Origin: Sphingomonas sp.
GTDB taxonomy: Bacteria; Pseudomonadota; Alphaproteobacteria; Sphingomonadales; Sphingomonadaceae
NCBI RefSeq assembly: GCF_003248515.1
Contig: NZ_QFOB01000001.1
Span: forward strand, 310,001 to 374,000
Reading direction: 5' to 3'
DNA length: 64,000 bases
In this document: positions 41,031 to 50,032 of the stretch, piece by piece
Layout of the letters: each line of letters opens with the position of its first letter
Position numbering within the stretch: position 1 is the stretch's first letter
Position numbers and translations under genes: made by a program
The notes under the pieces: generated by a model
What the model was told of the DNA's origin: nothing
Seen by the model: only the letters and a program-made list of their open reading frames with translations
Databases searched by the model: none

Positions 41031-43502
41031 ATGACAAACGGATATGATGACGGACTGATCGATGCGAACGTCAGCGCCAATCCCAGCATCCACGACATTA
41101 TCGACCAGCGTTATTCGCGCCGGCAGACCCTGTTCGGCGGGATTTCCGCGCTGACGGTGGCAACGCTCGGCGGCATGGTTTCCGCCTGCGGCGGCGATGG
41201 CAGCACGCTCGCTTCCGGCACGGGCACCGTCGTCAATGCCGGCGCCGCGATGACGACGCGATCGGGCAAGGCCGTCACGCTTTCCGGATCCACCGCCAAC
41301 GCCACCGCCGGCGCCGACGCATGGACGCAGGTGAGCGGCCCGGCCGTGACCTTCGACACGAAGACGAGCACGACCGCGACCTTCATCGCGCCCAGCGTCT
41401 CCGCATCGACGATCCTCACCTTCCGCTACAGCGCGAGCGGCAGCGGCGGCGCCGTCACCGCGGACACGACCGTGACCGTTCAGCCCGCGCAGATCGATTT
41501 CACGGCCGTTCCCAAGAGCCTCGACGATATCGTGAAGGTGCCGGACGGCTATTCCGTGACGGTGCTGTATCGCCTGGGCGATCCGATCAACACGGCCACC
41601 TCCGCCTTCGCGAACAACGGCACGGACAGCGGCTATTCGGGCCGCGCCGGCGATCATCATGATGGCATGTCCTATTTCGGTCTCGCCGCGACCGGCACGT
41701 CGCCCGATCCCACAAACAGCCTGCGCGGCCTGCTCGTGCTGAATCACGAGAATATCACCCAGGCCTATCTGCACCCGAGCGGCGCGACCAGCACCGGCGG
41801 CGTGCGCCCCGAGGCGGAGGCGCTGAAGGAGATGGAATGCCACGGCATCTCCGTGGTGGAGATCGTCCGCGCCTCCTCCGGCGGCGCGTGGAGCTATGTG
41901 CAGGCGGGCACACTCAACCGGCGCGTCACGCCGCTGACGGGAACGAGCTTCGCGGGGCCCGTGGCCGGCAACGCCGCGCTGCGCACCGCTTTCTCCCCCA
42001 CCGGCGCCGCCGGGCGCGGCACGATCAACAATTGCGCCAACGGCTACATGCCCTGGGGCACGTACATGACCAACGAGGAGAATTGGGCCGGCTATTTCCG
42101 CCGCGAGACGGGCGATGTCGCCACGCGCGGCGGATCGACCGCCAAGGCCAATGTCGCCCTTGCCCGCTATGGAATCCCCGAAGGGCGCGCCGGCAATTAT
42201 GGCTGGGCGACCGTTGCGCCCGCCGATACGACGAGCACTCTCTACCGCCGCTGGAACATCACCGCGCTGGCCGGCGCCGCCGCCGACGGCACGGGCGATT
42301 TCCGCAATGAGGCCAACCAGTTCGGCTGGTGCGTGGAGATCGATCCCTTCACCAGCACCTCCACCCCGCGCAAGCGCACGGCGCTGGGCCGCATGAATCA
42401 TGAGGGCTGCTGGGCGGGCCGCACCGTGATCGGCGTGAAGCCCGCTTTTTACATGGGGGACGATGCCCAGAACGAATATATCTACAAGTTCGTCTCGGCC
42501 ACGCCCTGGGTCGCGGCCGATGCGAGCCCCAGCGATCGTCTGGCGACGGGCGACAAATATCTGAACACGGGCACGCTCTATGTCGCCAGGTTCAACGCCG
42601 ACGGCACCGGCACGTGGCTGCCGCTGATCTTCGGCCAGGGCGGCCTGACCGCGACCAACGCCACCTATGCCTTCGCCGATCAGGCGGACGTGCTCGTCAA
42701 CGCCCGCCTCGCGGCGGACGTGCTGGGCGCCACCAAGATGGACCGGCCGGAATGGACGGCGATCAACCCCTCGACCGGCGAGATGTATTGCACGCTGACC
42801 AACAACAGTTCGCGCACCGTTGCCAATACGGATGCGGCCAACCCGCGCGCCTATACCGATCCGCGCACCAACGGCACCGTCACCAACGGCAATGCCAACG
42901 GCCACATCATCCGCCTGCGCGAAACAGCCGACACGACCGAGGCGGCCACCTTCGCCTGGGATATCTACGCATTCGGCGCGGGATCCGATCTCAATCCGAC
43001 GAACATCAACCTTTCCGGCCTCGATGCGACCAATGATTTCTCGTCGCCGGACGGGCTCTGGTTCGGCCGCACGTCCAACGCATCCGGCCTCGTCAACCCG
43101 GTGATGTGGATCGAGACGGACGATGGCGCCTATACGGACGTCACCAACTGCATGCTGCTGGCCGCCCAGCCCGGCACTGTCGGCGATGGCGGCACGCGCA
43201 CGATCACCAACACGATCGGCACGGCCAACGCCACGCAGGCGACGCGCATCGGCAAGGCGCCGGGGACGACGCTGCGCCGCTTCCTCGTCGGCTGCAAGGA
43301 ATGCGAGATCACGGGCATCGACACCACGCCGGACGGCCGCTCGCTGTTTGTGAACATCCAGCATCCCGGCGAGAATGGATCGCCCAGCAACATCACCAGC
43401 AACTGGCCGGCCAACCAGAGCGGCACTGCGGCACCGGGCGTGCGCCCGCGATCGGCCACGATCGTCATCACCAAGAATGACGGCGGGGTGGTGGGCCTCT
43501 GA
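41031..43502 (+). CDS. phoX: PhoX-type alkaline phosphatase (DUF839), Tat-exported
   Basis: The 823-residue protein has a twin-arginine signal with Arg30-Arg31 (DQRYSRRQTLFGGI) and a nearby ACGG after the hydrophobic stretch. An extra domain of about 90 residues (approx. 65-155) resembles an Ig-like/PKD module, with AWTQVSGPAVTFDTKTSTTATF in its centre. The DUF839/PhoX region follows: KVPDGYSVTVLYRLGDPI, GRAGDHHDGMSYFGL, LLVLNHEN, MNHEGC, DRPEWTAINPSTGEMYC and SPDGLWFG. PhoX is a Ca/Fe-dependent phosphatase active at low phosphate. The PHO box upstream supports phosphate control. Confidence 0.92.
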   Translation: MTNGYDDGLIDANVSANPSIHDIIDQRYSRRQTLFGGISALTVATLGGMVSACGGDGSTLASGTGTVVNAGAAMTTRSGKAVTLSGSTANATAGADAWTQVSGPAVTFDTKTSTTATFIAPSVSASTILTFRYSASGSGGAVTADTTVTVQPAQIDFTAVPKSLDDIVKVPDGYSVTVLYRLGDPINTATSAFANNGTDSGYSGRAGDHHDGMSYFGLAATGTSPDPTNSLRGLLVLNHENITQAYLHPSGATSTGGVRPEAEALKEMECHGISVVEIVRASSGGAWSYVQAGTLNRRVTPLTGTSFAGPVAGNAALRTAFSPTGAAGRGTINNCANGYMPWGTYMTNEENWAGYFRRETGDVATRGGSTAKANVALARYGIPEGRAGNYGWATVAPADTTSTLYRRWNITALAGAAADGTGDFRNEANQFGWCVEIDPFTSTSTPRKRTALGRMNHEGCWAGRTVIGVKPAFYMGDDAQNEYIYKFVSATPWVAADASPSDRLATGDKYLNTGTLYVARFNADGTGTWLPLIFGQGGLTATNATYAFADQADVLVNARLAADVLGATKMDRPEWTAINPSTGEMYCTLTNNSSRTVANTDAANPRAYTDPRTNGTVTNGNANGHIIRLRETADTTEAATFAWDIYAFGAGSDLNPTNINLSGLDATNDFSSPDGLWFGRTSNASGLVNPVMWIETDDGAYTDVTNCMLLAAQPGTVGDGGTRTITNTIGTANATQATRIGKAPGTTLRRFLVGCKECEITGIDTTPDGRSLFVNIQHPGENGSPSNITSNWPANQSGTAAPGVRPRSATIVITKNDGGVVGL

Positions 43503-43668
43503 CCCGCGCCGCAACGGGCCACGATGGAGGCGGCAGTTGCCGAAATGCTGCGCCGGGGGGACGAAATCCCGCCCGGCGCAACGCTTTTCGCAGGTGCACC
43601 GTTAGGCACTTGTGCAGCGCCGCGAGGCGTTGCAGTCTGCCCGTCGTCCTTCGAGACCAAGGAGCCCG

Positions 43669-45150
43669 ATGACCTCTCCGGCCGCTTTTGATGAGATTTT
43701 CGGGAATGGCGGCGACCAGCCCCGAGCGGAGTTTTCCGCCTTGGGGGCGTGGCTGGAGGAAACGCCCGACAGCGAACTGGATCGCCGGCAGAAGGCCGCG
43801 GAGGCGGCCTTCCGCCAGCTTGGCATCACCTTCGCCGTCTATGGCGATGAGGAAAGCGCCGAGCGGATCATCCCCTTCGATATCGTGCCGCGCATCTTCA
43901 CCGCGCCCGAATGGGAGCGGCTGAAGGAAGGGCTCGTCCAGCGCGTGGAGGCGATCAACGCCTTCCTTGCGGACGTCTATGGCCCGCGCAAGATCCTGGC
44001 GGATGGCGTGCTGCCGCAGGAACTGGTGCTCGCCAATCCCCAGTTCCGGGGCTTCCTGGCCGGCCAGAAGCCGCCCCACGGCGTGTTCGCGCATATCTGT
44101 GGCATCGATCTCGTCCGCACCGGGCCGGACGATTTCTGGGTGCTGGAGGATAATGCGCGCACGCCTTCCGGCGTTTCCTACATGCTGGAAAATCGCGAGG
44201 CGATGCTGCGCCTGTGCCCCGAAATCTTCCACCGCTTCAACGTCTGCCCGGTGGATCGCTATCCGGATCTGCTGCGCGATACGCTGCGTTCGGTCGCCCC
44301 GCGCGGGCGCGGATCGGAGCCCGTCTGCGTGCTGCTGACGCCGGGCCACTTCAATTCGGCTTTCTACGAACACAGCTTCCTCGCCGATTCGATGGGGATC
44401 GAGCTGGTGGAGCCGGCCGATCTGGAGGTGGACGACGATATCGTGTGGATGCGCACGATCGACGGGCGCGTGCGCGTGGATGTGATCTACCGGCGCATCG
44501 ACGACGATTATATCGATCCGCTCTTCTTCCGGCCGGATTCGCTGCTGGGCGTGCCGGGGCTGATCGCGGCCTATCTGGCGGGCAATGTGGCGCTGGTGAA
44601 CGCGCCGGGCACCGGCATCGCCGATGACAAGGCGATCTACAGCTATATGCCGGAAATCGTGAAATATTATTCGGGCGGCGAGGCGAAGCTGCCCAATGTG
44701 GAAACCTATCGCTGCCGCGAGCCGCAGGCACTGAAATACACGCTCGACAATCTCGAGAAGCTGGTGGTGAAGCTGGTGGACGGATCGGGCGGCTATGGCA
44801 TGCTCGTCGGCCCCACCGCCACGAGGCAGCAGATCGAGGATTTCCGAGCCGCGCTGAAGGCCGAGCCGCACCGCTATATCGCGCAACCCACGCTTGCGCT
44901 TTCCACCGTGCCGACGCTCACCGAAAAGGGCATCGCGCCCCGCCATGTCGATTTCCGCCCGTTCGTGCTGAGCGGATCGGATGGCGTGCATATCGTGCCG
45001 GGCGGGCTGACGCGGGTCGCCCTCAAGGAGGGTTCGCTGGTCGTCAATTCCAGCCAGGGGGGCGGCACGAAGGACAGCCTGATCCTGAGTGACACGCCCG
45101 ATATCTGCTCGCTTCCGCGCTCGACGGGCCAGTCGCAGGGGCAGGGCTGA
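43669..45150 (+). CDS. circularly permuted ATP-grasp protein (DUF404/407)
   Basis: The 493-residue protein matches the circularly permuted ATP-grasp family: FDIVPRIFTAPEWERLKEGLVQRVEAIN, FWVLEDNARTPSGVSYMLENR, IYSYMPEIVKYYSGGEAKLPNVETY and VVKLVDGSGGYGMLVGP. Iyer, Aravind and colleagues predicted these to be amidoligases that build or tag peptides, always linked with alpha-E and transglutaminase-like genes. The ATG follows AAGGAG. It is the first of three genes and overlaps the next by one base. Confidence 0.93.
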   Translation: MTSPAAFDEIFGNGGDQPRAEFSALGAWLEETPDSELDRRQKAAEAAFRQLGITFAVYGDEESAERIIPFDIVPRIFTAPEWERLKEGLVQRVEAINAFLADVYGPRKILADGVLPQELVLANPQFRGFLAGQKPPHGVFAHICGIDLVRTGPDDFWVLEDNARTPSGVSYMLENREAMLRLCPEIFHRFNVCPVDRYPDLLRDTLRSVAPRGRGSEPVCVLLTPGHFNSAFYEHSFLADSMGIELVEPADLEVDDDIVWMRTIDGRVRVDVIYRRIDDDYIDPLFFRPDSLLGVPGLIAAYLAGNVALVNAPGTGIADDKAIYSYMPEIVKYYSGGEAKLPNVETYRCREPQALKYTLDNLEKLVVKLVDGSGGYGMLVGPTATRQQIEDFRAALKAEPHRYIAQPTLALSTVPTLTEKGIAPRHVDFRPFVLSGSDGVHIVPGGLTRVALKEGSLVVNSSQGGGTKDSLILSDTPDICSLPRSTGQSQGQG

Positions 45151-46085
45151 TGCTCTCGCGCACCGCCGCCTCGCTTTACTGGATCGGCCGCTATGTGGAA
45201 CGCGCCGAGTTCACCGCCCGCCTGATCGAGGCGACCGTGCGGCTGGATGCGCTTTCCGCGCGCCCGGCCGGCGCCACCGCCTGGGAAAGCGCGCTGCTGG
45301 TGGTGGGCGCCGACCGGGGCTTCGCCGCCACCGGCGCGGATCTGCGCCCGCGCGAGGTTTCGAACTTCCTGACGCTTGCGGCGAACAATCCCAGTTCGAT
45401 TCGCGCCTGCCTCGATGCCGCGCGCTGGAACGCCAAATCGGTGCGCACGGCGCTGACCCGCGATGCCTGGGAAACCGTCAACCGCGCGTGGCTGGGCCTG
45501 CGCAACGTGATCGACATGGGCGACACGCGCGAGACATTGTCCGTGATCGAGCGCATCCGTGCCGAAACCCGCGGATTCGAGGGCGCGCTCCACCGGATGC
45601 TCCGCAACGAGGCCTATGCCTTCCTGGGGCTGGGCGCCGCGATCGAGCGGGCGGACAACACCGCGCGGCTGATCGACGTGAAATATCATCTGCTGCTGCC
45701 GGAAGGCGAGAAGGTGGGCGGCGTGATCGATCGCGATCAATGGACGACCATCCTTCACACCGTTTCGGCCAATACCGCCTATCGCTGGCTCTATCATGAC
45801 GAGCTCAAGCCCTGGCTCGTCACCGACATGCTGATCCTGAAATCGGAGCTGCCGCGCAGTCTTTCCGGATCGGCGGACGAGGTGCTCGGGCATCTCGCCT
45901 TCATCGGCAAGCGGCTGGGGCGGCAGGGCGAGGCCGACCGGCTTGCACGCCAGCGGCAGGCCATGCTCGCGCGCACGAACATTGACGGCGTGTTTGGCCA
46001 GGGCCTGCACGAATATCTCGAAGCGTTCCTGATCGAGAATGCGCGGCTGGATCGCGCCATCGCCGCGCAGTTCCGCTTCGGATGA
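45150..46085 (+). CDS. alpha-E domain protein (DUF403)
   Basis: The 311-residue, fully helical protein begins MLSRTAASLYWIGRYVERAEFTARLIEA, the hallmark of the alpha-E domain, and has LGAAIERADNTARLIDVKY in the second half, an internal copy of the same ERA-N/F-TARL pattern. It accompanies the ATP-grasp amidoligase in nearly all genomes. The activity is unknown. Its ATG shares a base with the ATP-grasp stop. Confidence 0.93.
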   Translation: MLSRTAASLYWIGRYVERAEFTARLIEATVRLDALSARPAGATAWESALLVVGADRGFAATGADLRPREVSNFLTLAANNPSSIRACLDAARWNAKSVRTALTRDAWETVNRAWLGLRNVIDMGDTRETLSVIERIRAETRGFEGALHRMLRNEAYAFLGLGAAIERADNTARLIDVKYHLLLPEGEKVGGVIDRDQWTTILHTVSANTAYRWLYHDELKPWLVTDMLILKSELPRSLSGSADEVLGHLAFIGKRLGRQGEADRLARQRQAMLARTNIDGVFGQGLHEYLEAFLIENARLDRAIAAQFRFG

Positions 46086-46196
46086 TCCCCGGCCGGGCGG
46101 CAGATCGCCACGCGGCCCGCCTTTCGCGGCATGACGGCCGGGCAAGACCTTTCGCCCGCTTGTCCGCGACACACCGGCTCGCCTAAAGCCTGAGTC

Positions 46197-47012
46197 GTGC
46201 GCCTCTTCGTCAAACATCGCAGCGAATATCGCTTCTCGGAGCCGCAGGCGCGGCTCGTCCAGCTCCTTCGGCTCACGCCGGGCAATCATGCCGGGCAGTC
46301 GATCGTTTCGTGGCGGATCGATGTCGATCGCGATGCGCGGCTGAAATCCGCGCGCGACGGCTATGGCAACGAAACGACGATGCTCTATCTCGATGGCCCG
46401 CTCGCGCAGATCGCGATCGAGGTTTCGGGCGAGGTGCTGACCGACGATCGCGCCGGCATGGTGATCGGCACCGTCGAGACATTGCCGCCCGCTTATTATC
46501 TTCAGTCCACCCCGCTCACCCGCGCGGACGAGGCTTTGACCGATCATATCGCGGCACTGGCCCTGCCCGCCGAGGCGCAGCCCCGCGCGCACGCTCTGGC
46601 CGAAGCCGTTGCGGACTGGATGGAGCCCGCCGAAGCCGACCCCGCCACCGATCATTCCGCCGCGGCGCGCTTTGCCGCGCGCGCTGCCGATCCGCAGGGC
46701 AATGCCCATGTGCTGATCGCCGCCGCCCGCAGCGCCGGCCTGCCGGCGCGCTACGTGGCGGGCCATCTCTACCGCCCCGGCGGGGAAGGCGGCCATGCCG
46801 CCCACGGCTGGGCGGAAATCTGGGTCGACGGCTATGGCTGGATCGGCTTCGATTCCTTCGAGGGGTGCTGCCCGCGCGAACATCATGTGCGCGTCGCGAT
46901 CGGCCTCGATCATCGCGAGGCCGCGCCCATATCGGGCCTGCGCACGGGCGGTGGCCACGAGGCGCTGGCGATCGACGTCCATGTCGGCCCGGAGCCCGCG
47001 CGCCAGGACTGA
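46197..47012 (+). CDS. transglutaminase-like protein lacking the catalytic Cys
   Basis: The 271-residue protein follows the bacterial transglutaminase-like layout: an N-terminal beta domain (YRFSEPQARLVQLLRLTP), then the papain-like core. At the site where active relatives have G-V-C-Q-D-F-A-H, this protein reads A-D-P-Q-G-N-A-H, so Pro166 replaces the nucleophile. The His (H203 in HAAHGWAEIWV) and Asp (D219 in GWIGFDS) remain, and GCCPREHH follows. No other Cys is placed to substitute. It probably binds peptides or regulates instead of cutting. It starts at a GTG 111 bases after the alpha-E gene. Confidence 0.88.
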   Translation: MRLFVKHRSEYRFSEPQARLVQLLRLTPGNHAGQSIVSWRIDVDRDARLKSARDGYGNETTMLYLDGPLAQIAIEVSGEVLTDDRAGMVIGTVETLPPAYYLQSTPLTRADEALTDHIAALALPAEAQPRAHALAEAVADWMEPAEADPATDHSAAARFAARAADPQGNAHVLIAAARSAGLPARYVAGHLYRPGGEGGHAAHGWAEIWVDGYGWIGFDSFEGCCPREHHVRVAIGLDHREAAPISGLRTGGGHEALAIDVHVGPEPARQD

Positions 47013-47127
47013 CCGGCGGCTTCGGGATCGCCGGCGAGGGGCGCCCGCTCCCCGCATCTTTTCCGATCGACAGGTGATTCCACCCGCTGCGAAATCGCTC
47101 TAGCTTCCCCGAAACAGGGGGAACGAT

Positions 47128-48744
47128 ATGCGCGATCAGCTTAGATTTCCGGCGATGCTGTTGGCGGGCGCAGCCGCCATCGCCTCACCCGGCGCCGCGG
47201 CTGCGCCCGATCCGCAGACCGTCAACCGGATCGCCGATCAGGCCTTCGCGCATAGCCAGGTGATGCAGACCGCAGCCTATCTGACCGACCGGATCGGCGG
47301 CCGGCTCACCAATTCACCCGCGATGCGCGCGGCGGAGGCGTGGACCCAGGACCAGTTCAAGGCCTGGGGGCTCTCGAACGTTCACAAGGAAGGCTTCGAT
47401 TTCGGACGCGGCTGGTGGATCGAGAGCGCCAGTGTGCGGATGGTGGCGCCCCGCCCCATCATGCTGCGATCGATCCCGATCGCCTGGACACCCGGCACCG
47501 GCGGCGCGCTGACCGCGCCGATCATCGTGGCGCCGATGAACAGGGAACGCGATTTCACCGAATGGCGCGGCAAGCTGGCCGGAAAGATCGTGCTCGTCAC
47601 CTGGCCAGCCCCCGCGATCGACGAGACGACCGCCCCCTTCAAGCGGCTGGAAAGCGGGGACATCGCGAAACTCGACAAGGTGGAGCAGCCAAGCTTCGAT
47701 CCGGACTGGGACAAGCCCCGCTATGATCGCACCATCTGGCCACGCAAGCTGGACGCCTTCCTGAAGGCCGAGGGTGCCGTCGGCTATGCGATCATGTCGG
47801 CACGGCCGGGCGGCCTCGTCCACGGCACCGGCTATCGCTATGCCGTGGGGGATACGGCGGCGCTGCCGGCGGTGGAAATCGCGCAGGAGGATTATCGCCG
47901 CCTCGCCCGCCTGGCCAGGACCGGTCCGGTCACGCTGGAGATCAATTCCAACGTCCATTTCGAGGATGGCGACCGCAACGCCTATAATGTGATCGCTGAT
48001 CTGCCGGGCAGCGACGCGAAGGCCGGCTATGTGATGGCCGGCGCGCATCTCGACAGCTGGATCGCCGCCGACGGGGCGACCGACAACGCGGCCGGCAGCG
48101 CGATCATCATGGAGGCCGCGCGCATCCTGAAGACGATGGGCACGCCCCGGCGGACGATCCGCTTCGCCCTGTGGGCGGGCGAGGAACAGGGCATTCACGG
48201 CTCCGACGCCTATGTCCGCCAGCATCTGGCGAGCCGGCCACTCAATCCCGACCCCGAGAAAGCGGCGCTGGGGCCGAGCTTCAACAGCCGCACCTATCCG
48301 ATCACGAAGCTGCCGGGCTATGGCGACCTCGCCGGCTATTTCAACATCGACAATGGCGGCGGACGGCTGCGCGGGCTTTATGCCGAGGGCAATTTCGCGG
48401 CGGTGCCGATGCTGAAGGAATGGCTCTCGCCCCTCGCCGGGCTGGATGCGACGACGGTGGTCGCGGCGAAGACCGGCGGCACCGACCATGTTTATATGCA
48501 GACGGTGGGTCTGCCCGGCTTCCAGTTCATCCAGGATCCGCTGGATTATGGCAGCCGCACCCACCATTCCAGCGTGGACACCTACGATCATCTGCGCGCG
48601 CAGGATATGCGGCAGGCGGCGCTCATTCTGGCGAGCGTGCTGTGGTCGGCCGCCAATTCGGACAAGGCGATCCCGCCCTCGCCCCTGCCCACCACACCTT
48701 TGGACAATGATCCATTCCGCTACCGCAATCCGACCGACGATTGA
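47128..48744 (+). CDS. exported M28-family metallopeptidase
   Basis: The 538-residue protein has a Sec signal peptide (MLLAGAAAIASPGAAAA) and an M28 aminopeptidase-like domain with the zinc motifs GAHLDSW, ATDNAAGSA, WAGEEQGIHGS and a late THHSSVDTYDH, plus a PA-like insertion in the first half. It would release N-terminal residues from peptides in the periplasm or outside. It is 115 bases downstream of the amidoligase cluster but with its own ribosome site (GGGGGAACG). Confidence 0.92.
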   Translation: MRDQLRFPAMLLAGAAAIASPGAAAAPDPQTVNRIADQAFAHSQVMQTAAYLTDRIGGRLTNSPAMRAAEAWTQDQFKAWGLSNVHKEGFDFGRGWWIESASVRMVAPRPIMLRSIPIAWTPGTGGALTAPIIVAPMNRERDFTEWRGKLAGKIVLVTWPAPAIDETTAPFKRLESGDIAKLDKVEQPSFDPDWDKPRYDRTIWPRKLDAFLKAEGAVGYAIMSARPGGLVHGTGYRYAVGDTAALPAVEIAQEDYRRLARLARTGPVTLEINSNVHFEDGDRNAYNVIADLPGSDAKAGYVMAGAHLDSWIAADGATDNAAGSAIIMEAARILKTMGTPRRTIRFALWAGEEQGIHGSDAYVRQHLASRPLNPDPEKAALGPSFNSRTYPITKLPGYGDLAGYFNIDNGGGRLRGLYAEGNFAAVPMLKEWLSPLAGLDATTVVAAKTGGTDHVYMQTVGLPGFQFIQDPLDYGSRTHHSSVDTYDHLRAQDMRQAALILASVLWSAANSDKAIPPSPLPTTPLDNDPFRYRNPTDD

Positions 48745-48907
48745 GCGAACGGAGGCGAAGGGGAACGGATATTCCGCCTCCGTTACGGCATGGCCGGACC
48801 CCGGTCCGGCCGGTCCGGGAAGGCAGCTTTCCCGCTCCCGGAGACGTGATTTCAGATACTTAACAAAATGGAAACCGTCGAAACGTTTGATTCCGGCCCC
48901 AATCTTT

Positions 48908-48922
48908 GTTAACCATCCTTAA
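48908..48922. promoter_or_regulatory. near-miss CtrA site upstream of the EAL gene
   Basis: GTTAA-CCATCC-TTAA differs from a reverse-oriented CtrA box only by a 6-base spacer in place of 7, and contains the alphaproteobacterial CtrA half-site TTAACCAT. It is about 67-80 bases before the EAL gene. Another TTAAC is at 48855. Confidence 0.4.
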
Positions 48923-48991
48923 GGTGGCCCCTATGGACATGGTTAGCGCCGGCTTAAGGCTTTCTTCACCAACTGTGGACAAAATCGCTTG

Positions 48992-50020
48992 GTGATTTCG
49001 CTCGATCCTCCTTCGGCAATCGCGATCTTCGCGGCCATGATGGCCGCGATCTTCGGCGCTTGCGTGCTGGGCGTGCGCCTTGGCGGCCGGTCCGCGCGGC
49101 AGATCCAGCTTCGGGAAGACGAGGCGCCTGCTGCCGCGACCGATTCGGGCACCGGCCAGAAACAACTCGCAGACGATCTGGATGCCGCGATCGTGCGCGG
49201 CCAGCTTTTCCTGGTCCACCAGCCGAAGATGCGCGCGCGCACCGGCACGATTGAGGCGATCGAGACTCTCGTCCGCTGGCGCCATCCGGAGCATGGCCTT
49301 GTCAGCCCCAGCGATTTCATCGGCGTGGCCGAACAGCGCGGCGAGATCCGGCGGATCACCGAATGGGTGCTGCGCCAGACGATCAACGAGCAGCGCAGCC
49401 TCAGCGCCTGCGGGCATCCCCTGCCGTTCAACATCAATGTCTCGGCCTATCTGCTGGCCGATCGCGATTTCGCGCAGTGGATGCTCGATACGATCCGCAC
49501 GGCGAGCGCGCCGATCGGCATCGAGATCACCGAGACGGCGATGATCGCCGATCCAGCCGGCGCGCTTCGCAACCTGCATCTGTTCGCGGATGCGGGCGTG
49601 CATGTCGCGATCGACGATTATGGCGCCGGCCTTTCCAGCCTCGCTTATCTGAAGCAGTTGCCGGCGCGCGAGTTGAAAATCGATCGGATGTTCATCTCGG
49701 GTCTTTCGACCAGTCACCGCGATCCCCTGCTCGTCCGCTCGACGATCGATCTGGCGCATGCGCTGGAAATGGAAGTCACGGCGGAGGGCGTCGATTCAGC
49801 CTCCACGATGGCGCTGCTGCGCGTCATGGGCTGCGATCTGATGCAGGGCTATCTCATCGCCAAGCCGATGCCGCTCGGCGAACTCAGGGCATTTCTCGAC
49901 ACACGCGACGCAGCGGGGGAACCCGCAATGCCTGTCGCCTTCCCGTGGGCCAAGTCTGCGGCGGGGGTGTCAGGAATGGAGACGCAAGCCGAGGAGGGGA
50001 CGGCTAAGAGACAAGCTTAA
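48992..50020 (+). CDS. EAL-domain cyclic-di-GMP phosphodiesterase
   Basis: The 342-residue protein has an N-terminal hydrophobic helix (AIFAAMMAAIFGACVLGV) and an EAL domain. Key residues are present: the EAL Glu as ETLVRW, Asn in NINVSAYLL, Glu in EITETAM, the DDYGAG pair, Lys in ELKIDRMFI, Glu in TAEGVD and Gln in QGYLIAKP. It should degrade c-di-GMP at the membrane. No GGDEF domain precedes it. The start could be this GTG or the TTG one codon earlier; neither has a strong ribosome site. Confidence 0.9.
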   Translation: MISLDPPSAIAIFAAMMAAIFGACVLGVRLGGRSARQIQLREDEAPAAATDSGTGQKQLADDLDAAIVRGQLFLVHQPKMRARTGTIEAIETLVRWRHPEHGLVSPSDFIGVAEQRGEIRRITEWVLRQTINEQRSLSACGHPLPFNINVSAYLLADRDFAQWMLDTIRTASAPIGIEITETAMIADPAGALRNLHLFADAGVHVAIDDYGAGLSSLAYLKQLPARELKIDRMFISGLSTSHRDPLLVRSTIDLAHALEMEVTAEGVDSASTMALLRVMGCDLMQGYLIAKPMPLGELRAFLDTRDAAGEPAMPVAFPWAKSAAGVSGMETQAEEGTAKRQA

Positions 50021-50032
50021 TTTCAATTTAAC
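50017..50032 (+). promoter_or_regulatory. perfect CtrA box between EAL and TPR-kinase genes
   Basis: TTAA-TTTCAAT-TTAAC is an exact TTAA-N7-TTAAC site that overlaps the EAL stop codon. The next gene on the strand, the TPR hybrid kinase, starts 315 bases downstream. Confidence 0.7.

Noticed and set aside
39981..43514. 1177-codon minus-strand open frame
   Set aside because: It is antisense to ctrA and phoX and consists of low-complexity Arg/Gly/Ala sequence.
46197..47012. GCC-PREHH cysteines as replacement nucleophile of the transglutaminase-like protein
   Set aside because: Cys224-225 follow the catalytic Asp and match a conserved GCCP motif of active relatives, so they do not substitute for the missing active-site Cys.
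48760..48785. GGAAC followed by GTTAC, resembling an EcfG promoter
   Set aside because: The spacer is 15 bases to GTT, two short of the pattern seen at 37046, and the next gene is over 200 bases away.
48792..48811. GGCCGGACC-CC-GGTCCGGCC palindrome after the M28 peptidase gene
   Set aside because: A two-base loop cannot close and there is no U-tract; in such GC-rich sequence it is weak evidence for a terminator or an operator.
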